DNA of 64,000 nt from Pictodentalium vernedei. Lineage: Eukaryota > Mollusca > Scaphopoda > Dentaliida > Dentaliidae. The position numbers were made by a program, and so were the translations under genes. Under the pieces are notes generated by a model. The model saw nothing but the letters and a program-made list of their open reading frames with translations. It had not been told where the DNA came from and ran no database searches. The stretch lies in the NCBI GenBank assembly GCA_031216915.1, contig CM062293.1, forward strand, positions 148,684,285 through 148,748,284, in the 5' to 3' direction. Position 1 is the first letter of the stretch; each line of letters starts with the position of its first letter. Positions 11,690 to 23,459 of this stretch are shown piece after piece.

Positions 11690-12090
11690 TGACCCAGAAA
11701 CAAATTCGTTCCGAGACATTTCGCCCCAATTCGACGTCGGAACAATTCTTTCGCCCAGGATATTTCGCCCCATATAAATGTTTCGAGGGTTGGGTTACGT
11801 TCGAACAATGGACACTATTCCCTAATCTCCATTCGGTCCAAAACAATTCCTTACAATATATCACTTTTAAATGTTAGTGAGAAACAGAAAATAGCTTACC
11901 GATAGACACTATTTCTGAAAATAAGACAAGATGAAAACCCGGATAGGAAAGCATTAGGCCATAGGGAATGGGGAGAAGTCGGCCCAAACGAAGTCGACCA
12001 AAAACAAAGTCGGCCTATGGGAGAAGTCGACCGCAAACGAAGTCGGCCCATGAGAGAAGTCGGCCCAAAACGAAGTCGGCCCATGGGATT
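11690..12090. repeat. Degenerate short arrays (cgcccaatt and agtcggccc types)
   Basis: At 11715-11775 there are imperfect repeats around tttcgcccc. At 11970-12088 there are six or seven copies of a 16-20 bp unit like gaagtcggcccaaaac. No gene. They resemble other CG-containing short arrays in this window at 9.7, 15.6, 16.7, 26.2 and 34.7 kb. Confidence 0.7.
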
Positions 12091-12599
12091 AGTATTATAG
12101 AAAAATTTTTTTTATTAAGGTTGTACTCACTTTTATGTTAAAAATAAAAAAAAATATGAGATTAAATAACCTATCCGACTTTTTCAAACTAAACTTATCC
12201 AACATTGAATTGAAGCATAATTCTTACACGAACTTTCACTGTTTGTGACACACATTTCATTATTATAATATTGTTTTTTAGAGTAATAACATAATACATA
12301 TGGAATCACGGATAAATTTAACACTGATAAGCCGTAACAGGAAGTGATTTTCGCCAATTTGTAACGCGGGGGTGGAGTGAACGTCTGAACGACTTCCCGG
12401 GGCTAGAACCCTGGTTGGAATTCCCTGTTGGTCTTCAGATTTGAGAGGATCTGGACCGACTTTCAAAATATGGACGCATGGATAAAATATCACTCAACTC
12501 TGGAGGTAGAATAAACATTAAGTTATGTGTTGTGGTTTGGATGAATACACAAGAAAATTAGAACAACAGTTTATACGTGGTTTATTAAGAAGCCAAAAC
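12091..12599. other. AT-rich stretch without recognisable features
   Basis: I see no gene, repeat unit or element boundary here. Confidence 0.4.
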
Positions 12600-14050
12600 A
12601 TAGATAGTATGACATGAAATGGACCTGATTATGAATGATAGATTAAAACCCACGGGCCCACTACACTTTCATCCAAAAGAGGTTTAAATTCCACCCAACA
12701 AGTAAGGGTCATGATGAAAGGGTCAACTGTATCGGTGCCAGGATGGTCTAGAAAGATTTGATTCCTATCCCAATTAGGCCTTTGGTGAAACCCAGACAAA
12801 CCATGTGATAAGAACGGAGATAGGCCTAAAACAGGGGTGTATCCTTTCGCCAATTCTTTTTGCATTGTAAAAAAAAAATCGTCAGAGAAAGGGCGTAGTC
12901 CTAATACTGGGCATACTCCTGTCCAGTTAATCTACCATTTTAAAGAACGCACCTCATCCACAAACTATCCCCTTTCATCATTTGAATTGAACAAACCTTG
13001 TGGTATTCCTGTTCAAGCTATCTCCGAGTTTCCAGACAAATTTCCCACACTGATCGATGGCCTGTAATGTGGTGTGGTATTGGTAGTAGAACTAAATCGA
13101 TATTTATCAAAATTGTGAAAGTTTTGAGACTCGAAAGGTGTTCATAGACTAACCCCACTAACCCCCTGTACTCGATCCTCCGTTTCATGTATGGGTTCTG
13201 TATTACTCTTTCTGGTGCTCTCTTACCCGCAACACTCGGACAAGGGGCAGCTGCTTCCTTCCCCTGATATAAGGTTTCTCGTCGCGCCGCATCTGTTTCC
13301 AAAATGTAATGGACTAGACAGCAAGTCTTCCTGAAAATCCACTACAGATTTACGAACATCTGGTCTCTCATTTCTACTAAATAATGATCCAGAATTGGCG
13401 TGACCATTTCCACTCACAGATCTCCACACAGGAGCTTTATCGGTGTTAAAGGGCAAATCACAATATTCGGAACCCTCGCGCGCCTTTCTTGAGAACCCAA
13501 AGAACCTATTTAGAGCTGGATGTTCAGTTTGTCCGATTGCTATTCTATGCGATCCAGCCCCAGACATTGCCCTTGGATGGGGCGAACCACAAGGGTCAGA
13601 AATGTCCGGTAGACAAAACCCAGTTTTCAACCTTTCTCTATCACCAGAATTTTTAGGATTTCAAAAGGCACCGAAAGAATTTTGCATTGGACTAGATAAA
13701 TGTCAATTTGTGCATCCCTATCAGAACTGTAACCAACTGATTCAAGCCAACTACACTCCAACCCTTTATCCACTCCCGCCCTTGCAAACAGGGGCGTATT
13801 ATGAAAACTGACAGAACTGACAGAACCAATAAACGGACTAACGGCCAAACTTCTATCCCTCGTACTGATGACACTCATTTGTGGAACATATCCAGTATTT
13901 GTTACTGAACAGTCTGTGGTTAATGAACTCTGTCGTTCAACGGAATGCCTGCCCCTCAGAGCATCGAATCCCATTCGACCAACAACAAAATGATTGCTTA
14001 AATGTGTTTCCATAATTTTAAAACAAGTGATCCAAATCCCGATAACCGCG
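12600..14050 (-). other. Unrecognised minus-strand coding-like region, possibly an LTR-element gag remnant
   Basis: Three successive minus-strand readings (14013-13627, 13630-13223, 13302-13018) abut or overlap in different frames, as a frameshifted single gene would. Peptides include METHLSNHFVVGRMGFDALR near the start and KRAPERVIQNPYMKRRIEYR near the end. I recognise no domain. Just upstream on the same strand (about 14054-14034) is tggcgcggttatcggg after a tgtaaca, which looks like an LTR end followed by a tRNA primer-binding site. No matching pair of LTRs was found, so the assignment is weak. Confidence 0.25.
12811..12893 (+). pseudogene. 80-bp LINE reverse-transcriptase fragment with internal deletion
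   Basis: It encodes the RT motif GLKQGCILSPILFAL and then jumps, at a poly-A tract, to sequence that in the larger copy leads into RERVMEDC. The same abnormal junction occurs at 24639-24720. Both flanks differ from the LINE. Confidence 0.8.
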
Positions 14051-14940
14051 CCAGATTTTGTTACATGGTGCTAGTGTTTCACGATAGTGTATAGGAAATA
14101 CAATGATCAGAACCCTGTTCTTCAGATTCGTGCGATTTGGAGCTTGTTTAACTCTCTGAACCCTAGCAGCCGCTTTTTCGTCCAGGAACATGATACCTCA
14201 TAACGTCATTATATAGGGTGGCTGTTCAGTAAATGTGTGGAGTGGACCAATCAATATTTTCAACGTGCAGCCCCGAGGCTACAGGTTGAAAATATTGATT
14301 GGTCTACCCCAAATAATGAATATGGACTCTTCTAATTGCTGTCATTGAAACGACATGGAAGATACCACTAGAGTTCAAAGGGTTAAAAAAAACACACGGC
14401 AGTTACATTTTACGTGGTTTATTTAATAACAAAAAACCCAAACTAAACATAAATAAAAAGAAATGAACAAAATGTATATAAAAATAAATTAGATTAAATT
14501 TTAATTATGGCCAATAAAGAATGGTTACCACGGTTTCCCCCTTTCGACAATGGTCGGAAACAAACTCATCCCCAGATACGTTATTTGGATATCCCCTACC
14601 GTAAACAGTACTTCAGATCCTAGTAGAAGAAATTGCACCATGTGCAATATAACATCATAAATACCATATTCCATTCAGTGCAACGATTTTAATGGAACAC
14701 AGAATAGCCCCCCCACCCCTCCCTTACGGGAAGAGATATCCAATAAACCTAACTTACAAGGTTTATAATACGGCTCAGCTCAGTTAAAGCTTTTGTGCCG
14801 CAAAGGTGGAACACTTGAAAGCAGATCTAATTGTTTTGCGCACCGAAGGCTCGCAGGGACGGTGTGGGGAAAGTCCCTTTCGACCCACATTGACTGTAGA
14901 ATGAAGTTTTGTGTAACATGTCCGGGTGTGTAAAAGTAGG
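14051..14940. other. Unassigned spacer
   Basis: An inverted pair of about 25 bp (caatcaatattttcaacgtgcagcc, 14250 region, against its near-complement around 14285-14310) forms a small hairpin. A polyadenylation-like attaaataaaccacg lies on the minus strand at about 14411-14430. No gene recognised. Confidence 0.4.
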
Positions 14941-14944
14941 AGAA

Positions 14945-15448
14945 GGGGTACCTAATGATGAGATAATATCTCCTAATGATGAGATAATAAGTCCTAATGA
15001 TGAGATAATATCTCTTAATGATGAGATAATAAGTCCTAATGAGTAGATAATACCCCCTAATGATGAGATAATAAGTCCTAATGATGAGATAATAAGTCCT
15101 AATGATGAGATGATATCGTCTAATGATGAAATAATTAGTCCTAATGATGAAATAATATCTCATAATGATGAGATAATGAGTCCTAATGATGAGATAATAT
15201 CCCCTAATGATGAGATAATAAGTCCTAGTGATGAGATAATATCTCCTAATAATGAGATAATAAGTCCTAATGATGAGATAATATCTCCTAATGAGGAGAT
15301 AATATCTCCTAATGATGAGATAATAAGTCCTAATGATGAGATAATACCTCTTAATTCTGAGATAATAAGTCCTAATGAGGAGATAATATCCCCTAATTAT
15401 GAGATATTAAGTCCTAATAATGAGATAATATCTCCTAATCAGGACTGA
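14945..15448. repeat. 21-bp minisatellite, about 24 units
   Basis: The unit is gatgagataatatctcctaat with agt/tct alternation. Because 21 is a multiple of 3, both strands stay open: the plus strand reads as a PNDEIIS heptapeptide array and the minus strand as YYLIIRT-like. One unit with gagtag carries a plus-strand stop. I regard it as non-coding. Confidence 0.9.
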
Positions 15449-15785
15449 TGGTATCCTTTTTATACTTGTTGGCACCAATACGCTTCCATAGGGCCAGGCG
15501 TTCCGTCCCAAGTCGAGTTTCGTATCGGCACGACGCATGCCACTTACCTCGACCCACTGTAATTTCGACCCAAAGTAACTCGACAAAAATCGGTAATTTC
15601 GACCCCAAACAGTAATATCGCCCCAAAATAATTTGGACCCAATTTCGGGAACTGAATTTTTGAACAACCTTGAAAATGTTACTATTTGTTGTATTGGCGT
15701 AGTGTTCTGAACCAAATAAGAGCGTGTCAGAAGATGTTTGCATTGGCAGATCACCAAGCGTTTCATGGCGGATGTTTGTGTAGCG
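15449..15785. other. Spacer with a short degenerate tcgaccc array
   Basis: At 15549-15650 there are five or six imperfect units of about 18-20 bp around tttcgacccaaa. No gene otherwise. Confidence 0.5.
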
Positions 15786-15997
15786 CGGACATAATAATAA
15801 CGCTTTGGTCGGCTGCTGATTTGTCGCGGTTCTTCGAGTGAGAAGGCCTTGGTTACCTCTGTGCTCTCAACTGCCTCCCTATTCCCAGATTCTTCTCTCC
15901 TCCCAACACTCGGACACAAACTACTTGATGACATCCTTTGCCCGATTCTTCCTAATTTCTCCGATTAGCATATTAACCCTCTCCTTCGAGCAATTTA
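15786..15997 (-). pseudogene. LINE 3' end fragment
   Basis: The reverse complement matches 25075-25262: the C-terminal codons of the LINE ORF (SVGRREESGNREAVESTEVT) and its 3' tail ccgcgacaaatcagc..., ending in ttattattatg. It is a 5'-truncated insertion, the usual product of LINE retrotransposition. Confidence 0.85.
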
Positions 15998-16054
15998 AGA
16001 GCACACAGGGCCCGTGTCGCTACATAGTTCCTTCAGGAGCAGAACATCACTACA

Positions 16055-16262
16055 CTGCCTTGGCCAGCACTAAGGCCAGACCTTTCACCACCCGAGCACG
16101 TCTGGGATATGCTTGGCAGGCGCCTACGACAACGCCAACAGCCCCTACTAATGTTCAGGAACTCGCCGCTGCACCGCAGGAAGAATGGAATAACATTTTA
16201 GTCAAGCTGATATTGGACGTTTGGTGAGGAGTACGCCACGTCGGATTCGCGCTTGTCTCGCC
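16055..16262 (+). pseudogene. Tc1/mariner transposase C-terminal fragment
   Basis: One frame gives LPWPALRPDLSPPEHVWDML, matching the D-L-S-P-x-E-H-V-W-D block that carries the third catalytic acidic residue of Tc1-type transposases. The next frame gives NVQELAAAPQEEWNNI, the block that normally follows, so one frameshift separates them. The N-terminal HTH and first catalytic residues are absent. A relic. Confidence 0.85.
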
Positions 16263-16559
16263 CGAGGGGGAGGGAGGGGGGGTTGACAAGGTATTGAGGA
16301 CTTGGACTGAAAGTGGTAAATTCTCTGACTGACCGTCCATGACTTCTACAGCTCATTGCGTGGAATGTGTGCTTGTCAGGCACCCAGCTATCGCTAAAAT
16401 CACTCACCAGATGTCACAGTGTAATGCCTCAACTGTCTTTTTGGTGAAAATACAAATATATTTCTTCATATATGTCACTTTTATCAAATATCCCCTACTT
16501 TTTGGAATAGTATAAATAGAAAACAGTTATTTGCATCAATTTGTTTATATTGGGAATAT

Positions 16560-16765
16560 TACTTAGGATGACGAAAATATTGGATGGTGAAATCGTTGGG
16601 TGGAGAAAGGGCCGAGTGACGAAAATGCTTGGCGGCGAGTCACCAGGAGACTAACTCCGTAGGGAACAGGACGATCGCCCCCGTGGATTCGCCTCCTAGA
16701 CGATTCACTCCGATAGATGATTCGCCCCCGTTTTCTGGACGTTTCGCCCCCCCCCCCCCCCTCAT
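16560..16765. repeat. Degenerate short array ending in a C-run
   Basis: Imperfect 16-22 bp units around gattcgcccccg and tggcgag, ending in a run of C at about 16748-16761. Similar in style to the arrays at 9.7 and 26.2 kb. Confidence 0.6.
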
Positions 16766-17034
16766 TTTAATTTTAATAAAAATAACAAAAAAATCTGCTG
16801 TTTTTTTTTATTTCATCATCGAAAACAAACAAATACATTTCTAACACAAACAAGATCTACATACAAACGCATACAAAGTTCGACGTTGTAAATGTGATCG
16901 GAATCGAACTGAAAAATGATTGTGAATTAATACTAAAACAATAACATAATAGGCCGAATGGCTTTAGTCAGTTCCTGAGAGCTGTTAATGGACCAGAAAT
17001 GCCACAGAAAGTCACGTTATTACTATTATTACAA

Positions 17035-17640
17035 CAACCGGAAAGTAGAAACTCTTATCCATTTAGAAGCGGCAGTAGAAACTCTTACGAAGGAACTTGA
17101 TTCAAAAAGTAGGCAAATAGAGGAACTGACGGAGAAGATCGATGATCTCGAGCAGTATGGGCGGCGGACCAACTTTCGCTTATCTGGAATCCCCGAGAAA
17201 CCCGGCGAAGACACTGATAAAATTGTATTGGACGTGGCCAGCAAAATCGGGATTAACATCACGATAGACGACATTTCAAGGAGCCATCGAGTGGGACCCA
17301 AAGTTGTAAGAGGCGAGCCTGCAGAGTCACGCCCTATCATTTTTCGTGTTGGCAGCTACCGTCTGCGTAACAAGTTGTACCGATCACGTACGAAACTGAA
17401 AGCCAATTCCAACCAATCCGGGCGAAACGATCCAGCCATTTTCATTAACGAAGACCTGACTAAAACTCGTGCCTTCTTAGCTCGCCGCGCTCGCACCCTT
17501 GTCTGTGAAAAGAAGGCCCAGGACACTTGGACCTTTGATGGGGTCATTTTTTGAAGCAAAAGGATGGCTCCATTCAAAGGATCACGAGTCCAGGGCATAT
17601 GGACAAGCTGGAAAACAAGTTCAAAATTGTTCAGAGAATA
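17035..17640 (+). pseudogene. LINE ORF1-like fragment (coiled coil plus RRM-like)
   Basis: The reading 16988-17554 gives a coiled coil (LTKELDSKSRQIEELTEKID), then YGRRTNFRLSGIPE, then DDISRSHRVGP, RPIIFRV and IFINEDLTKTRAFLARRAR. These are the order and motifs of the ORF1 RNA-binding protein found beside many invertebrate LINE ORF2s. A frameshift near 17550 is followed by LKQKDGSIQRITSPG in another frame, the normal continuation. The first residues (YYYYYNNRK) look like non-element sequence. No ORF2 follows. The binding role in RNP formation is from family knowledge. Confidence 0.8.
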
Positions 17641-17799
17641 AATTTGAATACGTCACAGTCATTCATTATAAATTAATTATGTATTAACCTGTCAACAGTT
17701 TAACTAGCTCATCAATTAGTTAGTCAAGTAACTACTATATCCAACACAATTTTCTAAAATATTCCAACTATAGATGCCTCAGTAATTTAATAAGTAATC

Positions 17800-18640
17800 C
17801 CAGTGGAGCCATGCGCGCGTTGTCAACAATGGAACTGGTTCGATGATACGGTCTCCGTGTTGAGAACGTGCTCTTGGTCCCATGAGAAACGCCCGACCCA
17901 CTCCTGCCCTTGACACACCCAATCCGCTTTTCTAACAGTAGTGACAAAGGTTATATAGCATATTGTCAATTCATACCCGACAAAATTTCCCATTAAAATT
18001 TTGAATATTTGACTTCAAATGAAACTTAATAGGTACATATTAGTGGAACGATGCATGCATGGTCATCAATGGGCCTGAGAAACGTCCGACCCACTCCTGC
18101 CCTTGTCACACCCAATCCGTTTTTCTATCAGTGGCGTCAAAGGTTATATAGCTTATTATTAATTCATACCCGACAAAATTTCCCAACAAAATTTTAACTA
18201 TTTGACTTCAAATGAAATTTAATAGGCACATATTAGTGGAATGATGCATGCATGGTCATCAAAGGGTCTGGATCGACGAGCTGGCCCTCTTGATGCAAGC
18301 ATGGATTCATCGAGAAACTACTGATTTATTCTAGTTTGTCTCACGCTCAAGCCAATTTCCTTTCCAGTAGACGTGACACGGTTTACATGACCTGTTCTTG
18401 CCCTATACCCAACACAATTATTCACAAATTTAAATATTTGATTTCACCTGAGATTTAAAAGGTAAATCTTAGTGGAGCCATGTACATTTGATCATCGATG
18501 GCTTGACGAGCCGGTTCCCTTGATGGGAACGTGTGCATGGTCTGACGGAGAAACCTCTGACCAAATCGGGTCAAGTTCATACCTAACCCGCTTTTCTTAC
18601 AGTAGCGACTTAGGACACAAGGCTTATACATACCCCAAAG
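17800..18640. repeat. Diverged tandem repeat, four units of about 190-240 bp
   Basis: Units start with agtggarcsatg at about 17801, 18042, 18235 and 18471 and share blocks such as gcccttgacacacccaatccg and cccgacaaaatttccca. No coding function seen. Confidence 0.8.
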
Positions 18641-18869
18641 CAAACAACATTTTTTATTATGTGTTATTCGTCGTTTATCGTTTGTAGAAAGTTCCATCCA
18701 TTACTGTTGCAAACTTTGCTTTGCTTGTTTTGATTTTGAAGTCAGGTGATAACACAGTGACGTAGCAAATGAGACCCATTGTTGGAAAATTATCACGGCG
18801 CTAAGGCTTACAACATTGTGTTGGTGAGAAATATCCCCCTTATGACCACATGTCAGTACGAACTTGGTG

Positions 18870-19120
18870 TATCCCCTTGCATATGACGCTAGTAGCAGAC
18901 GACACGCGTAAAAAATTCTCATATAACTAAAAATGTCATTTTGTGCTTCCAGGGCATACGTTGTGACCCCTCATTGGAGCAAGCGTGAGACATTCGTTCC
19001 AATGAGGGATCTTTGACCTATGTTTTGGAAGTAAGAGATGAAATTATTTAAAAATAAATGGTGATTCTCGTGTCTGGCGCTGACTGGCTTTGGCCGTCAC
19101 GTTGGGTAGAGGAATACTTA
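18870..19120. mobile_element. Palindrome-core MITE, piggyBac-like family (diverged copy)
   Basis: It aligns along its length with the clean copy at 35152-35399: gcagacgacac near the left, the core palindrome gacccctcattgg...ccaatgagggatc (18965-19009), and gtcacgttgggta near the right. The TTAA ends are no longer clear here. Confidence 0.7.
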
Positions 19121-19517
19121 ATGTGGTGATTGATTACGCCATTGCCCACGCTCATCTAACTTCTACCGGGCTTCTCTATCATGCAGGCAGAATAGGCTGT
19201 GGAGTTTCCATCGGATCGCGATCTCTTCGCGACTCGGTCGAAACTTCAGCCCCGGTTTTGATCGTGGTGCCATTGTAGTCCCACATCAAGTATTGGATCA
19301 GTTCGATCATACTATCCCAACTCATCATTCGATAATTACCGTGGCCCCTCTAAAATGCGATCGTGAGAGATATTTGTACGATATGCACGACTGTTCTGAC
19401 ATGTTCTAGCTTAATACATGTTCGATTTACTATCAAGATTCCCCTCACTTAACACAATCTTACCATTGTCCGCTGATATGGTGCAAAAACGATAATGAAG
19501 TTTTGCGCGGTTCGCGA
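19121..19517. other. Unassigned spacer
   Basis: No gene, repeat unit or element end recognised. It ends at the 5' truncation point of the next LINE. Confidence 0.4.
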
Positions 19518-21644
19518 CTATGTTGAAAACCCAGAGCAAGCCGCGGTAATAATTAATAACGATTTGGCTACAATCGAGCATTGGGCAAAAACATGGTTAG
19601 TTGAGTTCAATCCGAACAAAACTGAAAGTATGTGTATATCACGTAAAAGAAATCCTAACTCTTACCCACCCTTATATTTAGGTGACTCTCAGATAACAGA
19701 AGTTTCTGACCATAAACATTTGGGTCTCATACTAAATAGTGCATGTACATGGAACAATCACATCGACCATATTTGCTCCAAAGCCTGGTCTCGTTTAGAC
19801 ATGCTGAGGAAGCATAAATTTGACCTCGATCGCAGTGTCCTGGAAAAAATATATTTTGCCTTCATTAGGCCTCTTCTCGAATACGCCGACACTGTCTGGG
19901 ATAATTGTTCTGTGACCAATGTCGCTGAACTCGAAAGAATACAAATTGCAGCAGCAAGAATCATCACCGGAGCAACCATTAGTGCCAGTAAGTCTTTGTT
20001 ATATTCGGAAACACGGTGGGAATCCTTGCAAGATAGACGCCACAAACACAAACTAATTCAGTTCTTCAAAATGTATCATCACATGTCACCCCCATACATC
20101 TCCAACAAAGTTCCACCGCTTGTCTCCTCGGCAAATTCATCACGTACATGCAAACTCCGATCTAGTCAAAACCACCGCGTTCCTTTTTGTCGTACGCAAT
20201 TGTATCAGTCTTCATTTGTACCCAGTGTTACTGACCAGTGGAACAAGTTGCCGTTACCTGTTCGCGAGAACTCATCATTGATTAATTTCAAAACATTTCT
20301 CAGTAATGGTAACCTAAGACCACCTAGGTTCTATAGTAACGCGAAATCTCGTAGGGCTCAAATATACCATTGTCGGCTGCGGTTGGGTTGTAGTAATCTT
20401 AATTCACACCTTTTTGACAATCATTTATCACCCAGTCCCTTCTGTCAGTGTGGTGAACGCGAAACAACTGATCACTTTTTCTTTCATTGTCCCTTGTTTT
20501 TAAACGCTCGTAATTATACGATTCGTTTACTACCATATGTAGTAGATACATCCATACTTCTATTTGGTTCTGAATTTTTAAATTACGAGAACAACCACCT
20601 TATTTCCGAAGTTGTACATGACTTCATTTTATCAAGCAAACGATTTCAATAAGTTGAAACTTAATACTACGCCCCCCACCCCCACTCCTCCTGTAAAAGT
20701 TAACATTGTAATAGCGATTGTGCATTGTATCAAACAGGCTTTGATTACCTGTAACAACAGAACCCATTGACCAATGCCTGTCGTGGAATACCCCTTCACG
20801 CCTTCAAACTTGTAACACCCCCTAGGTTTATTTACGACTGATTCGCAATTAAATGAACAAAAGTTGTCCACCTACGATTCTCATGAGTGCTAATTTTAAA
20901 CAACTTATATTCAACATGTGCTTCGCCTGTTTGAACTCTGACTTATTCTTAAGATATTGTTTGATAATTATATTATTTCCAACTGTGAGTATGTGCAATG
21001 TGTGTATGGGCACCGTGGGGGTGCCTGTCGTGTGCTTGCTCCGGTTTCTAGGGTGAGATCTTGATTTGTCTTTGACTCGTCGTGAGCTGTCCTTGGAGAC
21101 CCGAGCGTGATCTCGATAATGCCCATGGTGATATTTTCTAAGTGTCATGTATTCAGGCTGGTTTCATCTTACTAGTTTATCTTTTCTTCTCCTTTCTATT
21201 TATTAGTACCCGCGTTTTTTCTTCTTTCTTTCTTTTGATTTTACCTTGAAGTTTAAACAATCCCGCATGTTGTTGACTGGCGGCCGATGCGACTTCCTAT
21301 GCTCGGTATCTACTTATGTGACGCCTAAACGAACCGTCTCTCCATCTCCAGGCGTAGCAACTAGCTTGTAATACAATGCCCAACCGAGTGAGAGTCTCGG
21401 CCGTCATGTGACGACGTGTGGGATCTTCCGCTGATTTATACCACCTGCAGGTGTAAGTTATACATTGCCAGGAAGACGACTTACATAAGCTTTAGCTTTC
21501 TGTCGAATCCCTCTCCCACATAATCTGCTTTCCTTGTTCTGTGTATACTACTGTATTTAGTGTTGCGCATACTTGTTTTTTAACTTTATAGTTATTGTAA
21601 AATGTATACACATGTCAAATACTAAATAAATACTGTTTAAACTA
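19518..21644 (+). mobile_element. 5'-truncated CR1-like LINE, copy 1
   Basis: It matches copy 2 (29005-33553) from about 31610 to the common 3' end gtttaaactaa, including about 990 bp of 3'UTR. The open reading 19518-20652 covers the end of the RT domain and the C-terminal region: NNDLATIEHWAKTWLVEFNP, HLGLILN, the AFIRPLLEYADTVWD block, and the final Cys/His cluster CQCGERETTDHFFFHC. The track start at 19495 adds residues that are not part of the element. The 3' part is still fully open, unlike copy 2. Confidence 0.88.
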
Positions 21645-21658
21645 ACCGGAAAGAGGCT

Positions 21659-21694
21659 GCGGGCGTTAATGAAAAATATTTCATTAACGCCCGC
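21659..21694. repeat. Perfect 16-bp stem hairpin
   Basis: gcgggcgttaatgaaa, a 4-base loop aata, then the exact complement. It starts 14 bp after the LINE 3' end. Confidence 0.85.
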
Positions 21695-21734
21695 GGCCCG
21701 GAGAAAACAACTTACTTGTCAATTTAGTCGAAAA

Positions 21735-23200
21735 GTTATGCACTGAAAACACTGATCATCACTCAAGCCCCAGATTGATATTATTTTGCAGGGGAGTTCT
21801 CAATCCCCGAATGGGAAAGCAAACAAATCACTGTAGGAGAAACGGGAGAGTATGAGTATCTAGGGGTAAGCATAAATATAACGGGAAGAGGGGTGTACAG
21901 AAATTACTCAGCCAAACTGATTCTGAAGGGGAAAAGAATTCTGAACCAACTAAAACTTTTAGGGAAAAATAGTTTCAACAAGGTCTTTGTGGGGAAAACA
22001 CTGTGGGAGAGGGTGGGTTTACCAAGTATAACGTATGGCACGGACGTGATTCCATTAAACCAAACCGTTATTAAGAAGTTGGAAAGTACTCAGAATGATG
22101 CCGGCAGATGGATAACAGGGTCGAGTAATGCTGCAGCTTTGGAAGCAGTAAGGGGGAGCTTGGGTGGATGAAAATCAAGGACAGGGTAGATTTGGGAAAA
22201 CTGTGTTACTTTAACTACTTGAGAAACCTGCCTGACAACCGGTGGTGCAAATTGATGCTCGATACCATTTGGAATTCTAATATAGATACGGGGTGGTCAA
22301 AACATGTGAGGGAACTAATGGACAATTACTCTATAGAGGTCACAAACATAGAAGTAGGAATGAAAGAAGGCAAAAGGTTTGTCAAAGAGAGAGTCATGGA
22401 AGATTGCAATCGAAACTGGCGAGCAGGGGTTAGCGTGAAAAGATCACTGCAGGGGTTACAATATAAAGAAAAGCCAGCTTTTGAGAAGTACCTAGATGGC
22501 ACCTTATGGAGGGTCACTGCTGTTCAAACTGAGATCAAGATCACTGGAGCTTCGGGGAAAAATTGGGAGAGATGAAGAAAAGGGATGCCAAATGTGCCAC
22601 TCTGGAGTAGTGGAGACCCTGGAACATTTTCTCTTGGAATGCCCACAGTATATACCTCATAGAATAAAATTTACTGGAAGAATAATGCAGAAGTGGGGTG
22701 AAGAAACAAAGGATAGATGGCTGAAGGGGGACACGAGGGAGAGGGTAGGAATGCTTATTGAAGAAATTTAAAAAGAGGAAGTGAGGGATACTATTAAGCA
22801 GTTTATATCTGAATGCTGGGAGGAGAGGAGGGGAAGAGGGGGTGGGGTGCAGGGGGAATGATGGCCTTCTCTTATGAGGACCGCGACAAATCAGCGGCTG
22901 GCCAAAGAGTTATTATTATTGCAGTAATTTATTGGTAAGCACGGCTCAGTGCTTCACAGTAAATTACTACAAAATAATATCGAACTGAAAAATGATCGTG
23001 ATTTACACTAAAAGTTAAGCACTGAAAAGACTTATCATCACTCATGCCCCAGCTTGAGATTATTTTGCAGTAATTTATTGGAAAGCACGGGGCTCAGTGC
23101 TTCACAGTAAATTACTACAAAATAATATCGAACAGAAAAATGTTCGTGATTTACACTAAAAGTTAAGCACTGAAAAGACTTATCACCACTCATGCCCTAA
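21735..23200. repeat. 142-bp tandem repeat interrupted by a LINE
   Basis: Two full units (about 22915-23058 and 23059-23200) and a partial unit at 21735-21786 share gcactgaaaa...atcatcactca...attattttgcag. Each full unit contains its own hairpin (agtaatttattgg...agtaaattact). The LINE at 21787-22914 sits between partial and full units right after ttttgcag, so it split the array. Confidence 0.75.
21787..22914 (+). pseudogene. LINE (zinc-motif family) 3' half, frameshifted
   Basis: Readings in order: YEYLGVSINITGRG, NYSAKLILKGKRILNQLKLL (post-RT thumb/connection region), KIKDRVDLGKLCYFNYLRNL, FVKERVMEDCNRNWRAG and CQMCHSGVVETLEHFLLECP, the C-terminal C-x2-C-x8-H-x4-C motif. Frame changes occur near 22165 and 22500. 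The 3' tail ends in ttattattatt. This copy retains the segment that the copy at 23460-25264 has lost. A non-LTR retrotransposon; its clade is not resolved by eye. Confidence 0.85.
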
Positions 23201-23216
23201 TACTAATAATTATAAA

Positions 23217-23345
23217 CGTACACATGGTTTGTAAATGGCACTTATTTCCCTTAATACATCTTTTGCCGTGATGTCACCATTTGTAAATTTGTCCCAAACA
23301 GCAAAGATTTTGGCAGTGTCAGATTTAGCTTTTACCCTAAGATGC
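23217..23345 (-). pseudogene. Coding-like fragment, possible continuation of the FLYWCH gene piece
   Basis: On the minus strand one frame reads KSDTAKIFAVWDKFTNGDIT and then AKDVLREISAIYK before a donor-like gtacgt. ctaaatctgacactg here also occurs as ctaagtctgacactg at 25265-25281, at the far side of the LINE, as if it were the target duplication. If so, the LINE split one gene. Confidence 0.35.
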
Positions 23346-23459
23346 TGACAGTCTATCTTTAGCAAGGAATTGTGCCTGAATGTCTACAAGTTCAGTCTAA
23401 TGGCGTAACACTTTCACAAACTGGTAAAATGGTAAGTGGTGTCTCCTAATTTTACTATT

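Noticed and set aside
13443..13811. 122-codon plus-strand frame
   Set aside because: It overlaps the longer chain of minus-strand coding-like frames, and I recognise nothing in it.
14945..15448. CRISPR-like array or coding heptapeptide repeat
   Set aside because: No unique spacers; a plain 21-bp minisatellite in a eukaryotic genome, with stops in some units and a mirror-image frame on the other strand.
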